A stretch of DNA of 32,044 nucleotides from Methylobacterium crusticola (GCF_003574465.1 NZ_QOWC01000096.1:1-32044); one strand, 5' to 3'. Positions 7,780-15,585 are shown, counted from the stretch's first letter. Made by a program: numbers and translations. Notes: a model not told the origin generated them from the letters alone.

Positions 7780-10307
7780 GGGGCGCGTCCCGGAGCGGCC
7801 GCGCCGCCGCGGGGCAGCACGATCGTGAACTCGGTGAACGCGCCCGGTGCCGTCGCCACGTCGAGCGTGCCGCCGTGCTGCTTGACCACGATGTCGTGGC
7901 TGAGGGAGAGGCCGAGCCCGGTTCCCTCGCCGGCCGGCTTCGTGGTGAAGAACGGGTTGAACATCTTGGCCTTGACCTCGTCCGGGATGCCGGTGCCGTT
8001 GTCGCGGATGCGGATCTCGACCTTATCCCCGAGGTTGCGGGTCGCGGCAATCAGGGTCGGCGCGAAGCCGGGCTCCCCGCCCTCCGCCTCGCGCTTGCGC
8101 AGCGCGTAGAAGCCGTTGGTGATCAGGTTGAGGAGGACGCGGGTAATCTCCTGCGGGTAGAGCGCGAGCGTGCCGGCGCTCGGATCGAGGTCGCGCACCA
8201 GGGTCACGTTGAAGCCGGGCCTCTCGGCCCGCGCGCCGTGATACGCGAGGGCGAGGCTCTCCTCCACCAGCGCGTTCAGGTCGGCCTCGCGCCGCTCCCC
8301 CGAGCCCTCGCGGGAGTGCAGCAGCATGTTCTTGACGATCGAGTCGGCGCGCTTGCCGTGCTGGACGACCTTGGCGAGGTTGCCCTGGAGCAGGCCGATC
8401 AGCTCCTCGACCTCCTCCCGCGCCCGGCCGTCGAGGGCGCCCGCGTCGAGCGCCTCGCGCAGCTCGTCGAGCAGCTCGGCCGAGAGCGCCGAGAAGTTGT
8501 TGACGAAGTTCAGCGGGTTCTTGATCTCGTGGGCGATGCCGGCGGTGAGCTGGCCCAGGGAGGCGAGCTTCTCGGACTGGACGAGGCGGCTTTGCGCGGC
8601 CCGCAGGTCGGTGAGGGAGGCTGTCAGCTCCCCCGTGCGGGCCTGCACCTCCCCGAACAGGCGCGCGTTCTCGACCGCGATCACCGCCTGGTCGGCGAAG
8701 GTCTGGACGAGCTCGACCTGGCGGGCCGGGAAGGCGCCGGGCTCCGGCCGGGTCAGCACGAACACGCCCTCGACCGCTCCGTTGCGCAGGAGCGGGACGC
8801 CGAGCACGGCGCCGGCGCCGTGCTGGGCCTCGGGCGGGCCGGCGGGGTCGGGGATCTGCTCGACGGCACCCGAGCGCACGACCCGGGGCACGACCGCGTC
8901 CCGGCCCGCGAGGTCGGGATGCGCCCGGACGAAGCGCTCGCTCTCGGGCGCGAGGCCGGTCGCGGCGCCGAGCCGGTATCCGTCCCCGTCCCGCAGCACG
9001 ATCACGACCCGCTCGACCCCGCACAGCTCCGCCGCCGAGCGGGTCAGGGTCGAGAGCACGGCCTCGAGGTCGAAGGCCGAGCGGCTGATGACCTTCAGGA
9101 CCTCCGCGGTCGCGGTCTGCTGGCGCAGGGCCTCGTTCAGGTCGTGGGTGCGCTCGCCGACCTTCGCCTCCAGGGTCTCGTAGGAATCCTGGATCCGGCC
9201 GGCCATCTGGTTGAAGCGGTCGGCGAGCGTCTCGATCTCGTCGCCCGTGCGGATGGAGATCCGCTGCGTGAGGTCGCCGCCGCCCAGGCGCTCGGCGCCC
9301 TCCTGCAGCCGGCGGATCGGCACCACCATCCGGCGGGCCAGGAGCGTGCCCGCGACCGTGGCCAGCAGGAGGCCGAGGCCGAGGAGCGTCAGCGCCTGGT
9401 ACAGGGCGGTGTAGACCGGCGCCATCGCCTCGGCCACCGGCGACTGGACGAAGACGATCCAGCCGACGCGCTCGATGCGGGCGTGCGCCGTGAGGACGCG
9501 GCGGCCGTCGAGGTCGAGGGTGATCTCGGGCTCCGTCTCGGGTCCGCCCGGCGACGCGAGAACGTGGCGGACCTGGGGCGTCCGGGAGAGGTCGGTGTCG
9601 CGCAGCACGAGGGTGAGGTCGGGATGCGCGATCAGCCGCCCCGTGTCGGACACCACGAAGGCGTAGCCCTTGTCGCCGACGTGGATCGCCGAGACCACGT
9701 CCCAGATGAGCTTGAGGTTCACCTCGGCGACCGTCACGCCCGGGTGCTTGCCCGCGTGCGCGACGGCGACCGTCATGTACGGCTCGGAGCCGCGCCGGAA
9801 GGTGACCGGGCCGAGCCAGACCTTGTCGGCGACGGCGCGCACGAAGCGCGGGTCGCCCGAGAAGTCGCGCCCGCTCCCGATCACGTCCGGCTCGAGCCGC
9901 GAGACCTTGAGCTGCTCCCGGCCGGCGGCGTCGAGGTAGGAGGCCTCGGTGATCGCCGGCGCCTGCCGGAGCAGCCGGATGAAGTCGTAGCGCTGCTGCT
10001 CGGGGGGCACGCGGCGCCACTCGGCCCGGGTGGTCCAGCCGATCTGGTTCTCGATCTCGGCGATGAAGGCGTCGACGCGCTCGGCCGCGGCGTGCGCCTT
10101 CTCCTGCTGCAACCGCACGGCGGTCCGCTTCGCCTCGTCGTAGTTGAGCCAGAGGTTCACGACGCCGTTGACGAGGAGCACGAGCGTGACGAGCCCGACC
10201 AGGGCCACGGCGAGCTTGACCGACAGCGGGACCCGCCGCAGCCGGGAGGCCGGCTCGCTCGGGCCGGACGCCGTCGCGCGGAGCGGTGTCGCCGCGGCCC
10301 CGCTCAT
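7776..10307 (-). CDS. sensor histidine kinase, dCache-HAMP-GAF-HisKA-HATPase
   Basis: 843 residues; the ATG at 10307 overlaps the stop of the preceding binding-protein gene (TCAT 10304-10307). One membrane segment at about 31-53 and a second at about 301-325 enclose a periplasmic double-Cache sensor (about 57-300). A HAMP domain (about 326-378), a coiled linker and a GAF domain (about 405-550) follow. The transmitter has H-box His593 (AHEIKNPLNF), an N-box (NLITNGFYAL, Asn727/Asn731), G1 (DNGTGIP, 769-775), F-box (FFTTK) and G2 (GEGTGLGL). It is an inner-membrane kinase with an extracytoplasmic input and a possible second cytosolic input through GAF. The HisKA/N-box style resembles kinases of Rhizobiales receiver-cyclase loci. 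The three binding proteins encoded just upstream are candidate ligand presenters. Confidence 0.95.
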   Translation of the reverse strand: MSGAAATPLRATASGPSEPASRLRRVPLSVKLAVALVGLVTLVLLVNGVVNLWLNYDEAKRTAVRLQQEKAHAAAERVDAFIAEIENQIGWTTRAEWRRVPPEQQRYDFIRLLRQAPAITEASYLDAAGREQLKVSRLEPDVIGSGRDFSGDPRFVRAVADKVWLGPVTFRRGSEPYMTVAVAHAGKHPGVTVAEVNLKLIWDVVSAIHVGDKGYAFVVSDTGRLIAHPDLTLVLRDTDLSRTPQVRHVLASPGGPETEPEITLDLDGRRVLTAHARIERVGWIVFVQSPVAEAMAPVYTALYQALTLLGLGLLLATVAGTLLARRMVVPIRRLQEGAERLGGGDLTQRISIRTGDEIETLADRFNQMAGRIQDSYETLEAKVGERTHDLNEALRQQTATAEVLKVISRSAFDLEAVLSTLTRSAAELCGVERVVIVLRDGDGYRLGAATGLAPESERFVRAHPDLAGRDAVVPRVVRSGAVEQIPDPAGPPEAQHGAGAVLGVPLLRNGAVEGVFVLTRPEPGAFPARQVELVQTFADQAVIAVENARLFGEVQARTGELTASLTDLRAAQSRLVQSEKLASLGQLTAGIAHEIKNPLNFVNNFSALSAELLDELREALDAGALDGRAREEVEELIGLLQGNLAKVVQHGKRADSIVKNMLLHSREGSGERREADLNALVEESLALAYHGARAERPGFNVTLVRDLDPSAGTLALYPQEITRVLLNLITNGFYALRKREAEGGEPGFAPTLIAATRNLGDKVEIRIRDNGTGIPDEVKAKMFNPFFTTKPAGEGTGLGLSLSHDIVVKQHGGTLDVATAPGAFTEFTIVLPRGGAAAPGRAP

Positions 10308-11281
10308 TCGATCACCACGTCGGCGCTGCTGATGACGGAGTGCGGGACCGTGATGCCGAGGCTGCCCGCCGCCCTGAGGTTGATGAACAGCTCGACCTTC
10401 GTGACCTGCTGGACCGGCAGGTTCGCGGGCTTCTCGCCCGCGAGGATGCGGCCGGCATAGAGGCCCGCGTCGCGGTGCGACTGGTCGAAATCGCCGCCGT
10501 AGCTCATCAGGCCGCCCGCGTTGGGGAAGTCGCGCGACTGGGTGATCGCCGGGACGCGGTGGCGGGCCGCCAGCGCGGCGAGCGACTGGCTCCTGTACGC
10601 GAAGTACGGATCGGACGTGAACAGCATCCCGCCAGCCTCCCGCCGCGGGAACGAGGCGAACAGCGCCTCGAAATCCTGCTCGTTGCTGGCGTGCAGCAGG
10701 TGCAGCCGCAATCCGAAACGGTCCGCCGCCGCCCTCAGGTCGCTCACCTGCGCGGGGGCGGTGGGGCTCGTCGGGTTGACCGCGACCGCGAAGGCGGTGG
10801 CGGCCGGGAGCAGCGTGTGCATGAACTCGAGCCGCTTCGGCGTGACGCCGACGCTCAGGCTCGAGACGCCCGTGAGGTTGCCCCCCGGCCGGGCCAGGCT
10901 GCCCACCACGCCGAGGGCGACCGGGTCGCCGCCGAGCTCGAACACGATCGGGATGTCGGTGGTCGCCGCCTTGGCGGCGAGCACGACCTCGGCGCCGCCC
11001 GGCGCCACGATGACCGCCACCCGGCGCTCCGCCAGGTCCGCCGCGAGGGCCGGGAGCCGGCCGTACTGGCCGGCCGCCCACCGGAACTCGATCGCGACGT
11101 TGCGGCCCTCGACGTAGCCCGCCTCCGCCAGGCCCCGGCGGAACGCGACGAGGCGGCTGGCGTAGGGCCCCGGCGCCTCCGAGCCGAGGTAGCCGATCAC
11201 CGGCAGCGCCGGCTGCCCGCCCGCCGGGGGCGCCCACAGGGCCGCGCCGCCGAGCACCAGGAGGACGTCGCGCCGCCTCAT
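10304..11281 (-). CDS. PF04392-type substrate-binding protein, third copy (kinase-proximal)
   Basis: 325 residues; the ATG at 11281 overlaps the stop of the previous copy (TCAT 11278-11281). It starts with MRRR and a hydrophobic stretch, a Sec or Tat-like signal ending near residue 23 (PAGGQP). The body has the type 1 periplasmic binding fold of the PF04392 family: VIGYLGS, FRRGLAEAGYVEGRNV, a DIPIVFELGGDPVALGVV segment, SLARPGGNLTGV, and INLRAAGSLGITVP near the end. It ends in DVVIE. Family members include TrpX-like ligand-binding proteins of ABC importers. No permease or ATPase is in this operon; the next gene is the dCache kinase. I infer a sensory rather than transport role. Confidence 0.9.
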   Translation of the reverse strand: MRRRDVLLVLGGAALWAPPAGGQPALPVIGYLGSEAPGPYASRLVAFRRGLAEAGYVEGRNVAIEFRWAAGQYGRLPALAADLAERRVAVIVAPGGAEVVLAAKAATTDIPIVFELGGDPVALGVVGSLARPGGNLTGVSSLSVGVTPKRLEFMHTLLPAATAFAVAVNPTSPTAPAQVSDLRAAADRFGLRLHLLHASNEQDFEALFASFPRREAGGMLFTSDPYFAYRSQSLAALAARHRVPAITQSRDFPNAGGLMSYGGDFDQSHRDAGLYAGRILAGEKPANLPVQQVTKVELFINLRAAGSLGITVPHSVISSADVVIE

Positions 11282-12261
11282 TCGATCACCTCGTCGGCCC
11301 GCCCGAGCAGCGAGGACGAGACCGTCAGGCCCAGCGCCGACGCGACCCGGAGATTGATCGCGAGCTCGTAGCGCAGGGGCGACTGCACCGGCAGGCTGCC
11401 GGGCTCCGCCCCGCGCAGGATCCGGTCGACGTACTCGGCCGCGCGCCGGTAGATCGCCAGGATGTCGGGCCCGTACGCCATCAGGCCGCCCTGGGCCGCG
11501 TAGTCGCGGAAGACCGAGATCGACGGGACGCGCAGGCGCCCGGTCGCCGCCGCGATCCGGCGGCGCTCGGCGTTGAGCAGCGGGTTCGGGAGCATGACCA
11601 GCCCCGTGCCGGGCGCGGCGGCGATGCGCGCGACCACCGCCTCGATCTCCTCCGGCCGCTCGATGGCGACGAGATGCATGGGGACGCCGTCCCGGCTCGA
11701 GGGCGCCAGCTTGCGCATCACCTCGGGGTAGAACGGCGTCGTCTGCGGATTGTAGATCAGGGCCGCCCGCGCCAGCCCGGGCGCGACCTCCCGCAGGACG
11801 TCCGGCCATTTCGGCAGGAGGTCGAGGTCGACGAGGGTGAAGCCGGTCAGGTTCGCGCCGGGGCGCGCGAGGCTCGCCACGATGCCGAGCCCGACCGGGT
11901 CGACGATGGTGGCCATCACGACCGGGATCGTGCGCGTGGCGCGCGCCAGGGCGATCGCGGCGGGCGTGGAGCTCGTGACGATCACGTCGGGCCGGCGCTC
12001 GACGACGCGCCGCGCGGCGGCCTCGATCCTCTCGGCCCGGCCGTCCGTCCACTCGAGGTCGAAGCGCAGGTTGCGGCCCTCGGTCCAGCCGAGCTCGGCG
12101 AGCTCCTCCTTGAGGGCCGCGACGCGGGCGAGGCTGTCGGCGTCGTCGGCGCGCCCGCCGCCGCTCAGGACGGCGATCCGGCGCACCGGCCCGTTCTCGG
12201 CCCGGGCCCGCGCGGCCGCGAGGCCCGCCCCCAGGCCGAGCAGGACCGCGCGGCGCCTCAC
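11278..12261 (-). CDS. PF04392-type substrate-binding protein, second copy
   Basis: 327 residues. The start is the GTG at 12261, which overlaps the stop of the first copy by 4 bases (GTGA). An N-terminal RRRAVLLGLGAGLAAARARA signal is followed by the family pattern: IAVLSGGG, LKEELAELGWTEGRNL, TIPVVMATIVDPVGLGIV, SLARPGANLTGF, and INLRVASALGLTVS near the end, finishing in ADEVIE. It is a clear paralogue of both neighbours, sharing the C-terminal tail and the same junction with the next gene. The binding cleft segments differ between copies, so ligands may differ. The GTG start coupled to the upstream stop suggests expression by reinitiation rather than its own ribosome site. Confidence 0.9.
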   Translation of the reverse strand: MRRRAVLLGLGAGLAAARARAENGPVRRIAVLSGGGRADDADSLARVAALKEELAELGWTEGRNLRFDLEWTDGRAERIEAAARRVVERRPDVIVTSSTPAAIALARATRTIPVVMATIVDPVGLGIVASLARPGANLTGFTLVDLDLLPKWPDVLREVAPGLARAALIYNPQTTPFYPEVMRKLAPSSRDGVPMHLVAIERPEEIEAVVARIAAAPGTGLVMLPNPLLNAERRRIAAATGRLRVPSISVFRDYAAQGGLMAYGPDILAIYRRAAEYVDRILRGAEPGSLPVQSPLRYELAINLRVASALGLTVSSSLLGRADEVIE

Positions 12262-13217
12262 TCGATCACCTCGTCCACGCTCGCGAGGAGCATCGGCGGG
12301 ATCGTCAGGCCGAGCGCCGCCGCGGTCCTGGCGTTGAGAACGAGCTTGAAGCGGACCGGCCGCTCCACGGGCGGGAGCGGGCGGCCCGGGCCCGCCTCCA
12401 GGATCCGCCGCGTGAGCGCACCGAGCTGCCGGAACATGCCCTGTGCCTCGGGCCCGTAGCCGAGCAGGCCGCCGGCCTCGGCGAATTCCGGGAGCTGGTT
12501 GATCGCCGGCAGGCGGTAGCGGGCGGACAGCTCGGCCATCTGCCGGACGCGGCCGCCGAACAGGGGCGAGGACAGCATCAGCAGGCCTCCGGCCCCGGCC
12601 GCGTGGAGCGCCGCGAAGGCGGGCTCGATCTCCGCCGCGGCCTGGATGCCGGCGACCTCGAGCGGGAGGTTCAGGCGCGCGGCGGCCTCCCGGGCGGCGC
12701 GCACCTGGAGCGTGCCCGCCGCCCCGTGCCACAGCACGCCCACCTTCGGGGCGCCGCCGGCGGCCTCCACGAGGAGCTGGAGGCACTTGGCGGTGAACTC
12801 GGGCAGGTCGAGGAAGAGGCCCGTGAGGCTGCGGCCCGGCTGGCCGAGGCTCTCGACCCAGCCGTTTGCGACCGGATCCGACTCGAGGTCGAGGGCGACA
12901 ACCGGCATCGCGAGGCTGGCGGTGCGGACCGCGCCCACGGCCGGCGGGCTGACGGCGCAGAGCGCCTGGACCTGCTCGGCGGCGAGCTCGGCCACGAGGG
13001 CCGGCAGCCGGGCGAGGTCGTTGGAGGCCGTGCGGGTGACGATCTCGGGCGAGCCCGGCGGCGGCGCGAAGCCGGTGCGGAACGCCGCGACCCGCGAGTC
13101 GACGTAGGCCTGCTCGCCCGGGTGCAGGAACCCCACCCGCCAGGGCCGGGGCTCGGCGCGGCCCGGACGGGCGAGGGTCGCCGCCAGGGAGCCGGCGAGG
13201 AGCGCCCGCCTGTTCAT
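12258..13217 (-). CDS. PF04392-type substrate-binding protein, first copy (operon leader)
   Basis: 319 residues, ATG at 13217. Residues 1-21 (MNRRALLAGSLAATLARPGRA) form a short signal peptide with an Arg pair. The family pattern is weaker than in the next two genes but clear: VGFLHPG, AMPVVALDLESDPVANGWV, SLGQPGRSLTGL, and LNARTAAALGLTIP followed by the terminal VDEVIE. The usual GRN motif after the first helix is absent, so this is the most diverged copy. It is the first gene of the six-gene coupled set; the promoter must lie between 13218 and 13540. Confidence 0.88.
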   Translation of the reverse strand: MNRRALLAGSLAATLARPGRAEPRPWRVGFLHPGEQAYVDSRVAAFRTGFAPPPGSPEIVTRTASNDLARLPALVAELAAEQVQALCAVSPPAVGAVRTASLAMPVVALDLESDPVANGWVESLGQPGRSLTGLFLDLPEFTAKCLQLLVEAAGGAPKVGVLWHGAAGTLQVRAAREAAARLNLPLEVAGIQAAAEIEPAFAALHAAGAGGLLMLSSPLFGGRVRQMAELSARYRLPAINQLPEFAEAGGLLGYGPEAQGMFRQLGALTRRILEAGPGRPLPPVERPVRFKLVLNARTAAALGLTIPPMLLASVDEVIE

Positions 13218-13540
13218 CCGACCACCCGGTGGACGCCGGCAGGGCGGCGACCGCCCGTGCGGGCGCGCCGGCGCGCGCCGTCGGGCGGGCCATTACCGGG
13301 ACAGGCCCTCCGGTCGGCCTGGCGAGTGAGGCGGGGCGGCATCGGCCTCGGGCCTCTCGGCGAACGATCGCCCCGAGCTTACCGCAGCCGCCGGCACCGC
13401 GATAGCACGCGGCGGCCGACCGTCGCCCGCGCGGCGCCGCCCGGGCCAGTGAGGGCACGGACGCATCGCGGCTTGCGGAAGGCCGTCGCGGTCACCTAAT
13501 GCATCCGACGCACCCCGGTGCAGCAACAAGGACCTGTCGG
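13218..13540. promoter_or_regulatory. divergent intergenic region upstream of the sensor operon
   Basis: About 320 bases separate the first binding-protein gene (minus) from the YidB-like gene (plus). It must contain the promoter for the six-gene operon and one for the YidB-like gene. I see no convincing -35/-10 pair, strong inverted repeat or small gene. AAGGAC at 13528-13533 is the likely ribosome site of the YidB-like gene. Confidence 0.4.
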
Positions 13541-14020
13541 ATGAGTGATGGATTTCCGTCCATGACGGCTCTTCTGGGCCTCCTCGCGTTGGCTGGCTAC
13601 CAGAACAGGGACAAGCTCGCGGAAATGCTGGGCGGAGGCGGGCAGGGGAGCGCTGCCCCGTCCGGCCAGCAGGGCGGACAGGGTGGCCTGGGCGGACAGG
13701 GTGGCCTGGGCGGCCTCCTCAGGAACCTCGGCGCCGCCGCCGGTGGCGCGGGGGCGGGCGGCTTCCTGAACAGCGGCCTGGGTGAGATGCTGGAGCGTTT
13801 CCGGCAGAACGGCCAGGGCGCCGCCGCGCAGTCGTGGGTGAACCACGGCCCGAACCAGGAGATCGGGCCCCCGCAGCTCGAGGCCGCGATCGGGCCGGAC
13901 GTCCTGGCGACGCTGACGCACCACACCGGGCTCTCGCGGGAGGAGCTGCTCGCGCGGCTCTCCCGCAACCTGCCCCAGGCCGTCGACCGGTACACGCCGG
14001 ACGGCAGGCTGCCGGCCTGA
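13541..14020 (+). CDS. YidB-like (DUF937) protein
   Basis: 159 residues from the ATG at 13541, chosen because AAGGAC precedes it and the sequence from there (MSDGFPSMTALLGLLALAGYQNRDKL) is family-like; an in-frame ATG at 13499 would add 14 unrelated residues. A Gly/Gln-rich segment (about 30-70) includes two identical 18-base units at 13672-13707 encoding GQGGLG repeats. The C-terminal half (about 85-155) is the YidB domain: helical, with WVNHGPNQEI, LEAAIGPDVLATLTHHTGLSREELLARLSRNLPQAVD split by short turns, and a PDGRLP tail. The function of YidB proteins is not established. It has no signal peptide. Confidence 0.82.
   Translation: MSDGFPSMTALLGLLALAGYQNRDKLAEMLGGGGQGSAAPSGQQGGQGGLGGQGGLGGLLRNLGAAAGGAGAGGFLNSGLGEMLERFRQNGQGAAAQSWVNHGPNQEIGPPQLEAAIGPDVLATLTHHTGLSREELLARLSRNLPQAVDRYTPDGRLPA
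13672..13707 (+). repeat. two perfect 18-base tandem units inside the YidB-like gene
   Basis: The 18-base unit beginning GGGCGGACAGGG occurs at 13672-13689 and again at 13690-13707, followed by a degenerate partial copy. It encodes Gly/Gln/Leu repeats in the linker before the conserved domain, a place where copy number could vary by slippage. Confidence 0.8.
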
Positions 14021-14033
14021 GACCCAGCGAGAC

Positions 14034-14064
14034 CCGGCGCCCGTTCCGGTCGAGCGGGCGCCGG
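14034..14064. terminator. 10-bp perfect hairpin after the YidB-like gene
   Basis: Positions 14034-14043 (CCGGCGCCCG) pair perfectly with 14055-14064, with an 11-base loop, starting 14 bases after the YidB-like stop. There is no T-run. Its placement suggests a transcription end or mRNA 3' stabiliser. Confidence 0.5.
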
Positions 14065-14451
14065 CCCTCCGTTCCTGCCCGGCTGGCACGTCTTCGTCGG
14101 GTAGTCGGGGCCTCCAGCGAGCCGGCGCCCCGGTCGCCGAAGAACCTCACCGCGATCTCGTCGCCCCAAGCCCGGAGCAGGCGCGTGGTGTCGACCGCCT
14201 GCCGGCGGAACACGGCGTCGTGCCGCGCGACGCATCGGCAACCCGCCCGCGCCGCTGGCGCACGCGCAGCGGGACGCTGCCAGGGATGACGGGTCCGCGA
14301 GCTGGCGCCGTCTCCGGGAGGACGACCGAGGCCGACGCGATGGTACGCGGGGCGCGACGGAGCCGCGAGCGGACCGCCTCGGGTCGCGGGTCGCGCCTCC
14401 TGTCCCGACCGCGCGAGCGCCGGCCGGGCGCCCGGCGGGCCGGCCCCTCGC
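14065..14451. other. stretch without a recognised gene
   Basis: Nearly 390 bases with no gene I can support. A minus-strand frame entering at about 14213 contains a plausible-looking stretch (FRRQAVDTTRLLRAWGDEI to about 14100) that then becomes Arg/Pro-rich and runs into the antisense of the YidB-like gene. This could be a gene remnant, but I do not recognise the family. The rest is G/C-rich with no repeats of note. Confidence 0.4.
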
Positions 14452-14610
14452 TCAGGACCGGTTGGCGAGAACGCGGCGGACCCGTGCCTGCGCGCGGACG
14501 AGGAAGGCGCTCAGCGCGTCGACGAGCTCGATCTGCCCGCGGGCGATCAGCAGGTCATCGGCCTGCCCGCGGGTTGCGGGGCGGCTCTTCGCCGGAATGG
14601 TGGTGGGCAT
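14452..14610 (-). CDS. 52-residue helical hypothetical protein
   Basis: ATG at 14610 with AGGGGA about 9 bases upstream and TGA at 14452-14454. The product has a short basic, Pro-containing N-terminus and then one probable amphipathic helix from about residue 16 to 50 (ADDLLIARGQIELVDALSAF, ending basic, VRRVLANRS). I do not recognise it. In favour of a real gene are the ribosome site, the coherent hydrophobic heptad-like spacing and the perfect palindrome 61 bases upstream; against it are its small size and the frequency of open frames in this GC-rich DNA. Confidence 0.5.
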   Translation of the reverse strand: MPTTIPAKSRPATRGQADDLLIARGQIELVDALSAFLVRAQARVRRVLANRS

Positions 14611-14670
14611 CGGTGTCTTCCCCTGGGCGGACCGGATCCCTCTCGGCCCGTCCCGGTCAAGGTGGGGATT

Positions 14671-14687
14671 TTGTTGCAGTGCAACAA
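14671..14687. promoter_or_regulatory. 17-bp perfect palindrome, candidate operator
   Basis: TTGTTGCA-G-TGCAACAA is a perfect dyad in an AT-richer island between the 52-residue gene (minus, start 14610) and the 78-residue gene (plus, start 14946). Its size and symmetry fit a dimeric helix-turn-helix repressor site. The TGC/GCA half-sites recall the TGC-rich boxes reported for alphaproteobacterial PhaR (polyhydroxyalkanoate regulator), but that match is from memory and tentative. Confidence 0.6.
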
Positions 14688-14945
14688 CGCGGCTCGGCGG
14701 GAGGGCGACCTGCGTCGCACGCATGTGCCCGGGACCGCCCCGGAGGGGCCGAGGACGGCCGGAGCGCCCGGCCCGGCCGGCACCCCGTATCTCTGCGCGA
14801 GGGAGTGTACTAACCTTCGCCGTCCGGCGGATGCCTCCCCGGACGGTCCCGCCGGGCGTCCTCGCCCGGATCCGAGAGCCGCCCGGGATGAGCGGCGACG
14901 TCCGGCGCGCCCCGGGACCGAGCCGCCACGCCATCGGAGTGCCTG
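14688..14945. other. leader region of the 78-residue secreted protein
   Basis: Together with 14611-14670 this makes a 335-base divergent gap. Apart from the palindrome I see only weak promoter-like sequence around 14806-14818 (TGTACTAAC) and a GGAG at about 14936-14939 serving as the ribosome site for the ATG at 14946. No small gene is evident. Confidence 0.3.
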
Positions 14946-15182
14946 ATGCACGCTCGCCTCGCCCGCGCCGCCCTTCTCGCCGCCGTCGCGCTGCCCCTCG
15001 GCGCGGCCGGCCACGCCGCGGCGCAGAGTCCCGCCCAGGACTACGCCTACCAGCAGCCGCGCCTCCGGCAGGCCTGCCGTCCACCCCTCAAGTTCGCGGC
15101 CGGCGCCTGCGTCCGGCGCTGCCCGGCCGGCTACCGGAACATCGGCGGCTACTGCCGGCAGAGAGACGGAGGAGGGTGGTAG
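14946..15182 (+). CDS. small secreted Cys-containing hypothetical protein
   Basis: 78 residues. Residues 1-27 form a clear Sec signal peptide (ARAALLAAVALPLGAAGHAAAQ, cleavage after AAA or AAAQ). The mature part of about 50 residues has four cysteines in two close groups (QACRPP, GACVRRCPAGY, GYCRQ), suggesting two disulfides in the periplasm. The segment CPAGYRNIGGYCR is reminiscent of small Cys-rich exported proteins in Methylobacteriaceae, but I cannot name a family. It is convergent with the Gly/Tyr-rich protein gene. Confidence 0.65.
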   Translation: MHARLARAALLAAVALPLGAAGHAAAQSPAQDYAYQQPRLRQACRPPLKFAAGACVRRCPAGYRNIGGYCRQRDGGGW

Positions 15183-15205
15183 CGACCTCCCGGCCGGGAC
15201 GGAGC

Positions 15206-15223
15206 CGCGGGGAACGCCCCGCG
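15206..15223. terminator. 7-bp hairpin between convergent genes
   Basis: CGCGGGG at 15206-15212 pairs with CCCCGCG at 15217-15223 around the tetraloop AACG. It sits 24 bases after the stop of the secreted Cys protein and 50 bases beyond the end of the convergent Gly/Tyr-rich gene, so it could serve both. Confidence 0.5.
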
Positions 15224-15273
15224 AGGCGCCGACGCCGGTGCGCCGCCGTGCCTCGAACCGGCCGCCGCCGGGA

Positions 15274-15585
15274 TCAGTAGCCGTAATAGGAGGGCCCGGG
15301 GCCGTCGTACCCGTAGGCCGGGGCCGGGTAGTCGTAGCGGGGCGCCTGCGAGGCGGCGATCGCGCCACCGATGATCCCCAGGGCCGCGCCGGCCGCGAGC
15401 GCGCCGCCGACGCCCGGGCCGCGGCGGTAGCCGTAGGGGCGATAGCCACCGCGGTAGCCGCCGCGGTAGGCGTAGCCGCCGTGGTATCCCCCGCCCCGGT
15501 AGCCCGGCCGCGCCTCGGCGGCCGGAGCCACGAGCAGGGAGCCCGCGAAGGCCGCGACGGCGGCAGAGAGAACCAACGTCTTCAT
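15274..15585 (-). CDS. Gly/Tyr-rich secreted hypothetical protein
   Basis: 103 residues with GGGGA before the ATG. Residues 1-25 are a Sec signal peptide (LVLSAAVAAFAGSLLVAPAAEA, cleavage near AEA). Residues 26-56 are a low-complexity Gly/Tyr/Arg run (repeats of YRGGY), followed by a hydrophobic Gly/Ala stretch (about 58-80, GALAAGAALGIIGGAIAAS) that could be a membrane anchor or glycine zipper, and a Tyr/Pro/Gly-rich tail. Such small proteins are common in the envelopes of Hyphomicrobiales and have no assigned function. Confidence 0.75.
   Translation of the reverse strand: MKTLVLSAAVAAFAGSLLVAPAAEARPGYRGGGYHGGYAYRGGYRGGYRPYGYRRGPGVGGALAAGAALGIIGGAIAASQAPRYDYPAPAYGYDGPGPSYYGY

Noticed and set aside
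7875..10460. 861-codon plus-strand open frame opposite the histidine kinase and the third binding-protein gene
   Set aside because: It is antisense to genes with complete domain motifs and its translation is Arg/Gly/Asp/His low-complexity without any family pattern; long antisense frames are expected at this GC content.
13719..14213. Minus-strand frame starting at a GTG near 14213
   Set aside because: The first 35 or so residues look protein-like, but the frame then becomes Arg/Pro-rich and runs antisense through the YidB-like gene. No family was recognised; at most a remnant.
15415..15515. Repeats with regular spacing in the Gly/Tyr-rich gene, considered as a CRISPR or tandem array
   Set aside because: They are degenerate codon repeats encoding YRGGY-type protein sequence in frame, not spacer-separated direct repeats.
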